Assembly (NCBI GenBank): GCA_965229355.1
Contig: OZ245869.1
Location: 1,984,001 to 2,048,000, forward strand
Source of the DNA: GCA-2737725 sp965229355
Lineage (GTDB): Bacteria; Pseudomonadota; Alphaproteobacteria; Rhodospirillales; Rhodospirillaceae
Reading direction: 5' to 3'
Length of the DNA: 64,000 nucleotides
In this document: piece after piece, positions 54,016 to 62,341 of the stretch
Layout of the letters: each line of letters starts with the position of its first letter
Position numbering within the stretch: position 1 is the first letter of the stretch
Made by a program: the position numbers and the translations under genes
Notes under the pieces: model-generated
Database searches by the model: none
Told to the model about the DNA's origin: nothing
Seen by the model: the letters and a program-made list of their open reading frames with translations, nothing else

Positions 54016-54699
54016 GTGGAAATGCCATCGCGATCTCCTGGCAGCCGCGGCTTCGGTTTGTTAGAGTTTATTATTGCGATCGTCATTCTGGGCGCGCTGA
54101 TACTGGCAACGCTTCAGGGACGAGAAATGCTGATTAGCATGCGCGCTATGGTGACGTGGCGCCAGATCGAACAAATCCAAAACAAAATCGAAGCATATCG
54201 TGCGGCCCACGTTGGCGCATTTCCAGGTGACGATCCCAAAGCCTTGCGCCGCTACAACCGTCAACCTGCTATGGGGCGGTTGGGGCAAACCTTAATCGAT
54301 CAAACCAATAATGGCCGTATCGATGGTCGGTTGTCCGACTTTTCCAGTCCAGACGGCGAGCAATTTATGGCGTGGCGTGACTTGCGTTACGACGGCTTAC
54401 TAGATGGGGATCCATCTTTCCAGGGCAGTGCGGCAATGCCGGAAAACCCGTTTGGAGGTGTATTCGGCTTCGACGAAGGCAATTTGGGCCTCAAAACAAA
54501 CTCGTTGTGCGCCACGCAAATCCCTGGATCTGCCGCCAGCGCGATCGACCGCAAACTGGATGACGGGGTGATGGCGACGGGCCGTTTGGTGGCGACGGGC
54601 AAGGATGATCCCTCGGAAGGCAATCACTTTTCGGCGCCAGATGAAGGCGACTATGTCATTGAAAATAAATACATCATTTGCTATGCGCTGCTACCCTGA
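54016..54699 (+). CDS. Type IV prepilin-like protein (divergent middle paralog)
   Basis: About 227 residues from GTG 54016 (AAGGGG 7 bp upstream, giving a 12-residue leader PSRSPGSRG); ATG 53971 is also in frame. Processing site G^FGLLEFIIAIVILGAL keeps Glu5. Then FPGDD, an EF-hand-like DQTNNGRIDG loop, the shared DRKLDDGVMATGRL motif and C-terminal cysteines (LCATQ, IICYA). It belongs to the same family as its two neighbours but is much more diverged, and may be a minor pilin. Confidence 0.82.
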   Translation: MEMPSRSPGSRGFGLLEFIIAIVILGALILATLQGREMLISMRAMVTWRQIEQIQNKIEAYRAAHVGAFPGDDPKALRRYNRQPAMGRLGQTLIDQTNNGRIDGRLSDFSSPDGEQFMAWRDLRYDGLLDGDPSFQGSAAMPENPFGGVFGFDEGNLGLKTNSLCATQIPGSAASAIDRKLDDGVMATGRLVATGKDDPSEGNHFSAPDEGDYVIENKYIICYALLP

Positions 54700-54804
54700 A
54701 TTGTTTTTGTGTCTGGTTTTTACTATTTTAGTATGCTACGCGACTTAATATTACCCGGTTTAGGGTTGCCGGGGGAACTGTGTCTCTATGGCAGGGGGTC
54801 TTGC

Positions 54805-55584
54805 ATGTCTTACGTCGCGCGTGATCAGAGAAAAGCTCAGAAGGGCTTTACGCTGATTGAAATGTCGATCGTGCTGGTGATTATCGGCTTGATCGTTGGC
54901 GGTATCCTGAAGGGACAAGAAATTGTCGAAAACAGCCGTCAGAAAAACGTTCTTCAAGAAGTGGAGCGTATCCGCGCCGCTGTAAATACATTTACCGATC
55001 GCTATAAGGCGCTGCCGGGAGACTACCAGTTCGCGACGACGCGCATTTCAACAGCCTTTACAGCGATATCAAACGGTGACGGCGATGGCATTGTCGACCC
55101 AGCTGCGGCTGTTGCTGGGGGCGCGGCCAATATTGTCGCCGTAGACGGTGGGATTTTGCCCGCCGCCGATGCTGAAACCGTCACGTTCTGGAACCAATTG
55201 GCGGCCGCGGACTTGATCGGTGGCATAACTGTTACGGAAGCTGTGCAGAGTGGCCGTTTTGGTGAAGGCGCCGCGGTTCCGGCAGCAGCTTTCCCGGGCA
55301 CGGGCTTTACAGTTGCGTATGGGACCTACAATGATTTTGCGGGCGCTACGCAATCAGCCCACTGGCTGCGTATTAGCAAAGGCCCGCCGAATGGTATTAC
55401 GGCAGGTTTAACAGCTAAGCAAATGCAGGCCTTGGACGTGCGTGTCGACGACGGCGTTCCATCTGTTGGTGCGTTCCGTTCAGATTTGGCTGCGGCTCAA
55501 TGTGGTACCAACGGTGGCACGGCCGACTATCAGGCGACAAACGAGAACGTGTCCTGCATCGCGCTCATTGCGCTGGTTCAATAG
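54805..55584 (+). CDS. Type IV prepilin (large type, paralog 2)
   Basis: 259 residues from ATG 54805, with a GGGGG ribosome binding site and a 14-residue leader ending KAQKG. Its first 40 mature residues are nearly identical to the pilin at 53041, with LPGDY, NGDGDGIVDP, LDVRVDDG and the C-terminal Cys pair (AAQCGT, VSCIAL). The two genes are a tandem duplication separated by the divergent pilin. A second strong terminator follows. Confidence 0.93.
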   Translation: MSYVARDQRKAQKGFTLIEMSIVLVIIGLIVGGILKGQEIVENSRQKNVLQEVERIRAAVNTFTDRYKALPGDYQFATTRISTAFTAISNGDGDGIVDPAAAVAGGAANIVAVDGGILPAADAETVTFWNQLAAADLIGGITVTEAVQSGRFGEGAAVPAAAFPGTGFTVAYGTYNDFAGATQSAHWLRISKGPPNGITAGLTAKQMQALDVRVDDGVPSVGAFRSDLAAAQCGTNGGTADYQATNENVSCIALIALVQ

Positions 55585-55610
55585 CGCTACAGATTGTTGA
55601 ATTCGAATTT

Positions 55611-55642
55611 AGAAAGGGCTCCATGTGAATGGGGCCCTTTCT
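55611..55642 (+). terminator. Intrinsic terminator after the third pilin gene
   Basis: 14-bp stem AGAAAGGGCTCCAT/ATGGGGCCCTTTCT with one T-G wobble and a GTGA tetraloop, then TTATTG. Confidence 0.88.
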
Positions 55643-55844
55643 TTATTGCTGTGCCTGCAAGCAAACTCGTTGCGACACAAAAGTAAAATATAACGTTTCC
55701 GCAAGAAGACAGCTCTGCCCATCCATTTCTCTACAACATTGAAAAAGAATACATATCTGCGTTCCACTGCTGCCTTAAGCCTCGCCAATTTGGGCCCGCT
55801 GGTATAGATTTTGCGCGGGATTTCGATTGCTTTTGGGGGCGACG

Positions 55845-57569
55845 ATGGACGGCGATAAACCCGATGCTGGGGCCGCAAAACCGACCGCGCGTATTGGCGA
55901 CTTGCTGGTCGAACGCGGACTGATTTCAAAAGATCAGCTGGAAGTCGCGTTTCAGGAAAAAGCTAAATCCAATAAGCTGCTCGGTGAATTGCTGGTTGAA
56001 CTCGGCTTCATCACCGAACAAGCGCTGTCGGCGGTGTTGGCCGAAAGCTCTGGCTTCCAACGTTTCGTGCCGGGCTCGACCGTTGTTGAAGCTGAAGCTT
56101 TGGCTTTGTTGCCGAAAGAAGCAGCGCAACGTTACCGCGCATTCCCGGTTGGCTTTGATGGCAAGACGTTGCGTCTGGCTATGGCCGACATCTACGACGT
56201 TCTCGCGATCGACAAAGTAAAGCGCTTCTTCCCGGCGGGCACAAACGTACAGCCACTGGTTTGCTCTGATACCGAGGTTCAAAAAGCTATCGACCAATAC
56301 TATGGGCACGAGTTGTCCATCGACGGCATTTTGAAAGAGTTGGAATCGGTTGAAGGCGACGCGGAAGAAACCGAATACCAAGAACAAACCGAAAGCGGTT
56401 ACCTGCACCCACTTGTGCGATTGGTGAACGCTTTGCTGCTGGACGCCATTAAGTCTGGCGCGTCAGATATTCACTTCGAGCCTGAAGGCAACTTCCTGCG
56501 CTTGCGCTATCGCATCGACGGCGAAATGACGCAGATCCGCACACTACACAAACGGTATTGGACGGCGGCAGCGCACCGCATCAAGCTTATGTCCGGCATG
56601 AACATTGCCGACCGCTTGAACCCACAAGACGGGCGCTTCACGTTGGAAATCGGCAACCGTAAAGTCGACTTCCGTGTCTCGGCCTTGCCGACCATTCACG
56701 GCGAAAACGTCGTATTGCGTATTCTAGATAAAACCCAAGCGTTGGTGACCATCGATAAGGTTGGCCTGACCGACCACAACCTCAGCCTCATCAAGAAAAT
56801 GCTGCTGAAGCCGGAAGGGATCGTGATCGTCACAGGGCCCACGGGTTCGGGTAAAACCACCACGCTGTACGCCATGATGAGCTATATCAACTCGCTCGAC
56901 GTCAATATTATGACGCTGGAAGACCCGGTTGAATACGAACTGCAACTGATCCGCCAAGCGCAGGTGCGTGAAGGCTCATCGCTCAGTTTCTCTGAAGGTA
57001 TCCGCACGCTTCTGCGCCAAGACCCTGATATTATTCTGGTCGGGGAAGTGCGTGACTCTGGGACTGCAACGATGGCTTTGCGGGCCGCCATGACAGGTCA
57101 CCAAGTGTTCACCACGCTGCACACCAATGATGCGGCTGGCTGTATCCCGCGTCTGTTGGATTTAGGTTTGAAGCCCAACCTGATGGCCGGCAACGTTATT
57201 GGCATTATCGCGCAACGTCTGATCCGCAAGCTGTGCCAAGACTGCAAAGAAATGAAACCGGCAACGGCTGAAGAATGTAAAATGCTGGCCGTTGATCCCG
57301 CAAATCCGCCGATGATTGGTCACCCGAAGGGCTGCGATAACTGCCGTCGGTCAGGCTATAAGGGCCGTATGGCCTGCGTTGAAATCATGCCGTTCAACGA
57401 AGAGGTCGATGAACTGATTGTTCAGGAATCGTCGCTGGTGGCTGTGAAAAAGGCTGCTGAGAAAGCAGGCTTCGTTCCAATGATCGGTGACGCATCTCAT
57501 AAGGTGCTGTCGGGCTTGACCAGTCTTGATGCCGCGATGCGTGTGGTGGACTTTACGGCGCGCCTCTAA
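55845..57569 (+). CDS. Pilus extension ATPase, PilB/MshE/GspE family
   Basis: 574 residues from ATG 55845 behind GGGGGC. N-terminal MshEN-type domain (ARIGDLLVERGLISKDQLEVA and LGELLVELGFI), known in relatives to bind cyclic-di-GMP. Walker A GPTGSGKTTT is near residue 330, the Asp box and Walker B region LLRQDPDIILVGEVRD follow, then a four-cysteine zinc site (CQDC and CDNC). Powers pilus assembly at the inner membrane. Starts its own unit after the pilin terminator. Confidence 0.95.
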   Translation: MDGDKPDAGAAKPTARIGDLLVERGLISKDQLEVAFQEKAKSNKLLGELLVELGFITEQALSAVLAESSGFQRFVPGSTVVEAEALALLPKEAAQRYRAFPVGFDGKTLRLAMADIYDVLAIDKVKRFFPAGTNVQPLVCSDTEVQKAIDQYYGHELSIDGILKELESVEGDAEETEYQEQTESGYLHPLVRLVNALLLDAIKSGASDIHFEPEGNFLRLRYRIDGEMTQIRTLHKRYWTAAAHRIKLMSGMNIADRLNPQDGRFTLEIGNRKVDFRVSALPTIHGENVVLRILDKTQALVTIDKVGLTDHNLSLIKKMLLKPEGIVIVTGPTGSGKTTTLYAMMSYINSLDVNIMTLEDPVEYELQLIRQAQVREGSSLSFSEGIRTLLRQDPDIILVGEVRDSGTATMALRAAMTGHQVFTTLHTNDAAGCIPRLLDLGLKPNLMAGNVIGIIAQRLIRKLCQDCKEMKPATAEECKMLAVDPANPPMIGHPKGCDNCRRSGYKGRMACVEIMPFNEEVDELIVQESSLVAVKKAAEKAGFVPMIGDASHKVLSGLTSLDAAMRVVDFTARL

Positions 57570-57595
57570 AGCGCGTTTTGGTTGGGGTTTAACTT

Positions 57596-58801
57596 ATGCC
57601 GCAATACGCTTACCGTGCATTGAACGATGCGGGCCGTCAGGTTCGCGGAAAAATCAATGCAGCTAACGAAAGCGATCTTTATCAACAGCTCAACAAGCTG
57701 GGTCTGATGCTGGTCGACAGCAAGGCTGTGAAGGAGCGCAAGATTATCGGTGGTGGCCGCACGATCCAAGCCCGCGATAAAATTCAGTTCTTTGTGCACC
57801 TTGAGCAATTGCAGGCTGCGGGCGTGCCACTGATTGATTCACTCACTGATGTGCGTGATTCCGCCGACGATCCGAAGCTGCGCGACCTTACGACCGATAT
57901 CATCAATGACGTTACGGGCGGTACGCCGCTGTCACAGTCGTTTGAGAAGCATCCCAAAGTGTTTGGTGACTTGTATGCTGCGTTGGTCGCTGCTGGTGAA
58001 GAAAGCGGCAAGTTGACTGAGTCGTTTCAGCATCTTGTGCGACATGTGAAGTGGGAAGAGGCAATTCGATCGCGTATCGTGAAAGCGGTACGTTATCCGA
58101 TTGCTGTGTTGGTGGTGATCACCGGCATGTTGATGTTCATGATGGGATTCGTTGTCCCTGGAATCGTTGAGTTTCTTAAAGCGAATAATGCTGAATTGCC
58201 GCCCATCACGGTCGCATTGATCTCAACGTCGAACTTTGTTCAAGGGTATTGGTGGGCAATCATTATTGTTCCGATTGGCCTTCTGTTTGGTATCGCAGGA
58301 TTGCGTCAATCTTCGGACAAGATGCGTTATGCATTCTCGTGCCTTGGTTTGCGCGTCCCTAAACTTGGCGATTTAACTTCAAAGATTGCAATTTCCAGAT
58401 TCACTCATTTTTTCGCGGTTATGTTTCAATCTGGTGTTCCTATTCTTCAATGTCTTGAGACGGCCCAGCGCGTTGTATCAAACCGCTGCCTAGAAGAATC
58501 TTTGAAAGTTGTGCGACAGCAAGTGCAAAACGGTGAGCCTTTATCGATGGCGTTGCGCAACTCTGGCCAGTTTCCGAGTCTGGTTACACGAATGGTTAAG
58601 ATTGGTGAGGACAGCGGTAACTTGGGCGGTGTCCTCGATAACGTGACAGATTTCTACGATAAAGACGTTGACGAGGCGATCGATGCGATGATCGGGATGA
58701 TAGAGCCCGCGATGACTGCAATCTCTGGCATTGTTATGGCCTGGATTGTCATTGGTGTTATGGGGCCCATCTACGACAACATGTCGAAGATGGGCTTCTA
58801 A
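57596..58801 (+). CDS. Pilus inner-membrane platform protein, PilC/MshG/GspF family
   Basis: 401 residues. Opens with YAYRALNDAGRQVRGKINA, and has two GspF repeats, each with the pattern FFVHLEQLQAAGVPLIDSL / FFAVMFQSGVPILQCL and three membrane helices overall (about 170, 220 and 370). It binds the PilB-like ATPase and positions pilin for assembly. Follows pilB by 26 bp; next gene 23 bp later. Confidence 0.95.
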   Translation: MPQYAYRALNDAGRQVRGKINAANESDLYQQLNKLGLMLVDSKAVKERKIIGGGRTIQARDKIQFFVHLEQLQAAGVPLIDSLTDVRDSADDPKLRDLTTDIINDVTGGTPLSQSFEKHPKVFGDLYAALVAAGEESGKLTESFQHLVRHVKWEEAIRSRIVKAVRYPIAVLVVITGMLMFMMGFVVPGIVEFLKANNAELPPITVALISTSNFVQGYWWAIIIVPIGLLFGIAGLRQSSDKMRYAFSCLGLRVPKLGDLTSKIAISRFTHFFAVMFQSGVPILQCLETAQRVVSNRCLEESLKVVRQQVQNGEPLSMALRNSGQFPSLVTRMVKIGEDSGNLGGVLDNVTDFYDKDVDEAIDAMIGMIEPAMTAISGIVMAWIVIGVMGPIYDNMSKMGF

Positions 58802-58824
58802 AGGCGTGGGGGCGGGGCTCTGGA

Positions 58825-60459
58825 ATGGCTAAAAAAAGCGAATACGTTCTAAATATTGGGGATGATAACGTCGTTCTGATCCGCTTTATCGATAAGCGGA
58901 TAGCCAATGCTTGGCTAGCCTCGCCTGATCCTGCTACTGCGCTGGAAGAATTGGGCGAAGCTTTAGCTGAAGACAAAAAAGGGCGCGTATCTGTTATTAT
59001 CGATACCCTTGATCAAGCCTTCAAAGAAGAAGAGCTGCCGAAGGTCAATATCCTTGATCGCCGTAAAATCCTAAGTCGTCATATCACGATGGCGTTCCCA
59101 GGGCAGTCCATGCGCGGCGCGCGGATGATTGGCCCAGGAGAGCGCAATACGCTGCTTTACGAATTTGCTTCTGTGCCACTTGATGGGCGCATTCCAGGCT
59201 GGATCGAATTTTACGAAAGCCTGCCCAATGAAAAGGGCGGTGTCTATGCGATTGCTTCCGAAAACGTTGATATCGTTCCAGCACTGGCGCCGAAGGACGC
59301 GCCTGTCGAAGAAGGCAATCACTGGCAGCATTTAATCGGGATTAACGTTACCGGCGGCTTGCGCCAGATTATTGCCAAAAATGGACGTTTAAGCTTAACC
59401 CGCTTAACACAAGCGCCGCCGCCCGATACACCGCCCGAAGAATTTGCCGATATGATTGTGCGCGATTTTAAAGCGACAATTACATATCTTCGCCGTCTTG
59501 GGTACTCGGTGGGCGAGCCATTAGATTTGCTCATATTAACGACCGCGGCTAATCGCGAGGCGCTTGATAAACTCGAATGGACAGGCGCGCGTACTGTTAA
59601 TTTGTTAACACCGTACGAAGCTGGTGCAATGCTTGGCTTAGGTGCGATTGGCCCTGAAGATCAGGCGTATTGCGATGTCTTACACGCGGCTTGGTTTGCA
59701 AATAAGCGTGCGCCTAACTTAAAGCTCACGCGTTCAGTTGCGATGGGCGATTTGCGTGATGACTTGCGCGAACTGTCTTTTGTGGCGGCACCTTATGTAG
59801 CAGGGGTTGTAACTGCAGCTGTATTGGGGTGGACGGGTTTAACGACGGTGGATTATTTGGCGGCCGACTCAGATCGCTCCACCGTTTCAGAACAACTCGC
59901 TACAATGCGCGCATCCTTAAATAAAGAACAAACTCAAGTTGCCACGCTGCCTTACAATGCAGCGCAAATGCGTAACGTTTTTGAAGTCGAAACGGCCATG
60001 GATAGTGGCAAGCTTGATATCGTTCCAGTGCTCGAAAGAATATATGAATCTCTTCAAAGTGATGCCGTTGTTCTAGACTTCAAGTTTGCCCTGGCAACTG
60101 GAACGCCGAGCGGAGGTGCTCGCTCACCTGCTCCTGCGGGCAAGGCAAATGATTCCTTATACTCAGTTTCTTTGAAGATGCGGTTAGCCGATATCGTGAC
60201 GAATGCAGATGAAGCGGTACAGGCATCTCGGCGCGTTCAGCAGAGATTGAGTACGAATTTTGGTAAAGACTTTGTCGTCGTCATGACGAAAGAGCCGGTT
60301 GCGGCGCAATCCTCAGATGCGTTAACTGGAGGATTATTTAATAAAACTGCCGATCAAAGCGAAGTTGCTATCAGTACTGGAGCATCGGCACGGTCTGACG
60401 AACCTTTTTATATAGAATTTACAATTTCTAATGACGGCGGAAAGGGGGCTAAAAAATGA
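58825..60459 (+). CDS. PilM-PilN-like fused pilus alignment protein (MshI/GspL type)
   Basis: 544 residues. The N-terminal 300 residues are cytoplasmic and include a region typical of GspL/MshI (LRQIIAKNGRLSLTRLTQAP and LEWTGARTVNLLTPYEA). A membrane helix lies about 313-330, followed by a periplasmic coiled and ferredoxin-like part (STVSEQLATMRASLNKEQTQ to TISNDG), the PilN-like half. Gene position, directly before PilO- and PilP-like genes, supports the role. Overlaps the next gene by 4 bp. Confidence 0.75.
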   Translation: MAKKSEYVLNIGDDNVVLIRFIDKRIANAWLASPDPATALEELGEALAEDKKGRVSVIIDTLDQAFKEEELPKVNILDRRKILSRHITMAFPGQSMRGARMIGPGERNTLLYEFASVPLDGRIPGWIEFYESLPNEKGGVYAIASENVDIVPALAPKDAPVEEGNHWQHLIGINVTGGLRQIIAKNGRLSLTRLTQAPPPDTPPEEFADMIVRDFKATITYLRRLGYSVGEPLDLLILTTAANREALDKLEWTGARTVNLLTPYEAGAMLGLGAIGPEDQAYCDVLHAAWFANKRAPNLKLTRSVAMGDLRDDLRELSFVAAPYVAGVVTAAVLGWTGLTTVDYLAADSDRSTVSEQLATMRASLNKEQTQVATLPYNAAQMRNVFEVETAMDSGKLDIVPVLERIYESLQSDAVVLDFKFALATGTPSGGARSPAPAGKANDSLYSVSLKMRLADIVTNADEAVQASRRVQQRLSTNFGKDFVVVMTKEPVAAQSSDALTGGLFNKTADQSEVAISTGASARSDEPFYIEFTISNDGGKGAKK

Positions 60460-61124
60460 AACTCCCGAATATAAAAGCTATTAGCTTCTCGCTTCCTAAT
60501 TTACCTAAGCTGGTGCTCGTCTCGATTGTCGCTGTAACAAGCGCTTTGGTTTTGTTCGGCGTGCTTTTTTTTACTCTTGGTGAGGCTAAAGATAGAGCCG
60601 AAGCCGAAACGGCAAAGTTGAAGAGTGAGCTGAGTTCGATTCAGACAAAGTTAAAGCAATCGAAAGACGACTATGACTTTGTCCTCAAAAACCAAACACG
60701 TTTCGAAGAGTTAATGGCGAGTGATAAACTTATTCCCCATACCCGACGGACTGCTATTCGGGAAATGCAGGCGTTAGCATTAGAGTTTGGTGTAACAAAT
60801 CTAAATTATAATTTTCAGGCATCAGGCCTGCAAAGCGCAGATGCGGCCTCTGCACAAGCCAAGGCCACAGACTATCGTGTGTATATTGAGAATATTGAGC
60901 TCAGTGTCGGTGCAGCTTTGGATCAAAGTATTTATTCTTTTCTTGCCGCCGCTTACGATAAATTTCCAGGCTCTATCGTTGTTTCGAGCATTGAGTTGAA
61001 CCGCGCCCCCACTGTTACGACTGAAATGCTTAATATGGTAAGTCGTGGGGAAGACTCTAAAATTGTCCAAGGCAAGATCAAGTATGTGTGGAGAACTGCT
61101 CAAAAGCAGGAAGCAAAGAAATGA
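60456..61124 (+). CDS. PilO/GspM-like periplasmic alignment protein
   Basis: 222 residues: short cytoplasmic start, membrane helix about 18-40 (VLVSIVAVTSALVLFGVLFF), a coiled-coil (AEAETAKLKSELSSIQTKL) and a C-terminal ferredoxin-like region. Matches PilO/GspM shape and position. It should pair with the PilN-like half of the preceding protein. 4-bp overlaps on both sides. Confidence 0.75.
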   Translation: MKLPNIKAISFSLPNLPKLVLVSIVAVTSALVLFGVLFFTLGEAKDRAEAETAKLKSELSSIQTKLKQSKDDYDFVLKNQTRFEELMASDKLIPHTRRTAIREMQALALEFGVTNLNYNFQASGLQSADAASAQAKATDYRVYIENIELSVGAALDQSIYSFLAAAYDKFPGSIVVSSIELNRAPTVTTEMLNMVSRGEDSKIVQGKIKYVWRTAQKQEAKK

Positions 61125-61582
61125 AAAGCCAAGCAGTCTTAACAGCACTGGCCTTTTTTTCTCTAGCATTTGTGCATTCGTCGCTGTGGGCTCAAGATCA
61201 ACCCGCATCTTCGGCTACACAAAATAAAACTCGTCGCGTGCCCGACACACTGATGTTTGACGTTGACGAATTTAATGAGATTAAAGCTCGTATTGCAGGT
61301 GGCGATGTCACCAAAGAAACGCGAGAACAAGCAGCAGGCAATCAGCCGTTGTATCTTGGTTCGATAATGTATTATGGGCCTAAGGATTGGACGATTTGGA
61401 TTAACGGTTTGCCTGTTGGTCCGAATCAGGATTTTCAAACATTCCAAATTACTGAAATCACGCCACGTTATGTCGAATTATTGGTGCCGTTAAGCGTCCA
61501 AGGTATGAGACCGGTTCGGTTAGAACCCAATCAAACCTTTATAGCCGAGTCGGGAATTGTGATCGAGGGTCGTTATCCTTGA
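61121..61582 (+). CDS. PilP-like periplasmic pilus protein
   Basis: 153 residues from ATG 61121, overlapping the PilO stop (ATGA). Signal peptide about 1-24 (ending LWA), a stretch of disordered residues and a small beta-rich domain with LYLGSIMYYGPKDWTIWING, the type found in PilP/GspC-like proteins and their relatives. Likely contacts the secretin. Followed with a 4-bp overlap by the ABC ATPase gene. Confidence 0.65.
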   Translation: MKSQAVLTALAFFSLAFVHSSLWAQDQPASSATQNKTRRVPDTLMFDVDEFNEIKARIAGGDVTKETREQAAGNQPLYLGSIMYYGPKDWTIWINGLPVGPNQDFQTFQITEITPRYVELLVPLSVQGMRPVRLEPNQTFIAESGIVIEGRYP

Positions 61583-62337
61583 GTGAAATTGTGTCTTCCC
61601 CCCTATCTCTTTTAGATGTTTCTACATCTTATGGTAAGCGGCAGATCTTCGAAAATGTTTCGTTTTCTCTCGTTAAGGGAGAGTGCTTTGGTTTGATCGG
61701 TCTGAATGGAATCGGCAAAACAACGCTTATTAGATCAATTTTAGCTTTGCGAGATGCATCGGGGACGGTCAGTTTTTTTGGCGAACCTAATTCCTCCCCT
61801 GCTGCGCGCAAAAACCTTGTTTATCTACCGGAGAAATTTCAACCATCGCTGCAACTCTATGGTTGGGAGTATCTGAGTATCCACTTGGATTACTTCCAAC
61901 AGTCTGTCGACAAAGATGCCGCACGAGAAATGGCTAAAGGCTTGGATTTGGATCCTGCGGCATTAGACCGCAAGGTTAAGACCTATTCCAAGGGCATGGG
62001 GCAAAAGCTAGGATTGGTGGGGACCCTATTGGTCACGGCACCTCTGATGATTCTAGATGAACCCATGAGCGGTCTTGATCCACGCGCGCGTGTGATGCTG
62101 AAAGATCGTTTGATGGAAGCGAAGGCTGCCGGTCGTACGATTTTTTTCAGCTCTCATATTCTGGCGGATATTGAAGAAATCTGTGACCGCATTGCTATCT
62201 TGCATGCGGGCAAAATCATTTATCTCGGCAAAGGTGATGCGTTTGTTGAAAAAATGAAAGCCCCGTCACTCGAGCGCGCATTTTTGGCGTCGCTCGAGGA
62301 GCAGGAAAAATCCGGCGGGACGATTTTTGGGACTTAA
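61579..62337 (+). CDS. ABC transporter ATP-binding protein in the pilus operon
   Basis: 252 residues, TTG start overlapping the PilP-like stop. Walker A GLNGIGKT, variant signature YSKGMGQK (Lys in place of the first Gly of LSGGQ), Walker B MILDEP and H-loop SSHIL. Similar in shape to ATPases of ABC-2 exporters. No permease is adjacent on this side; the permease at 51388, also within the pilus locus, is the obvious partner. Convergent with the next gene (4 bp). Confidence 0.92.
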   Translation: MSEIVSSPLSLLDVSTSYGKRQIFENVSFSLVKGECFGLIGLNGIGKTTLIRSILALRDASGTVSFFGEPNSSPAARKNLVYLPEKFQPSLQLYGWEYLSIHLDYFQQSVDKDAAREMAKGLDLDPAALDRKVKTYSKGMGQKLGLVGTLLVTAPLMILDEPMSGLDPRARVMLKDRLMEAKAAGRTIFFSSHILADIEEICDRIAILHAGKIIYLGKGDAFVEKMKAPSLERAFLASLEEQEKSGGTIFGT

Positions 62338-62341
62338 GTCG

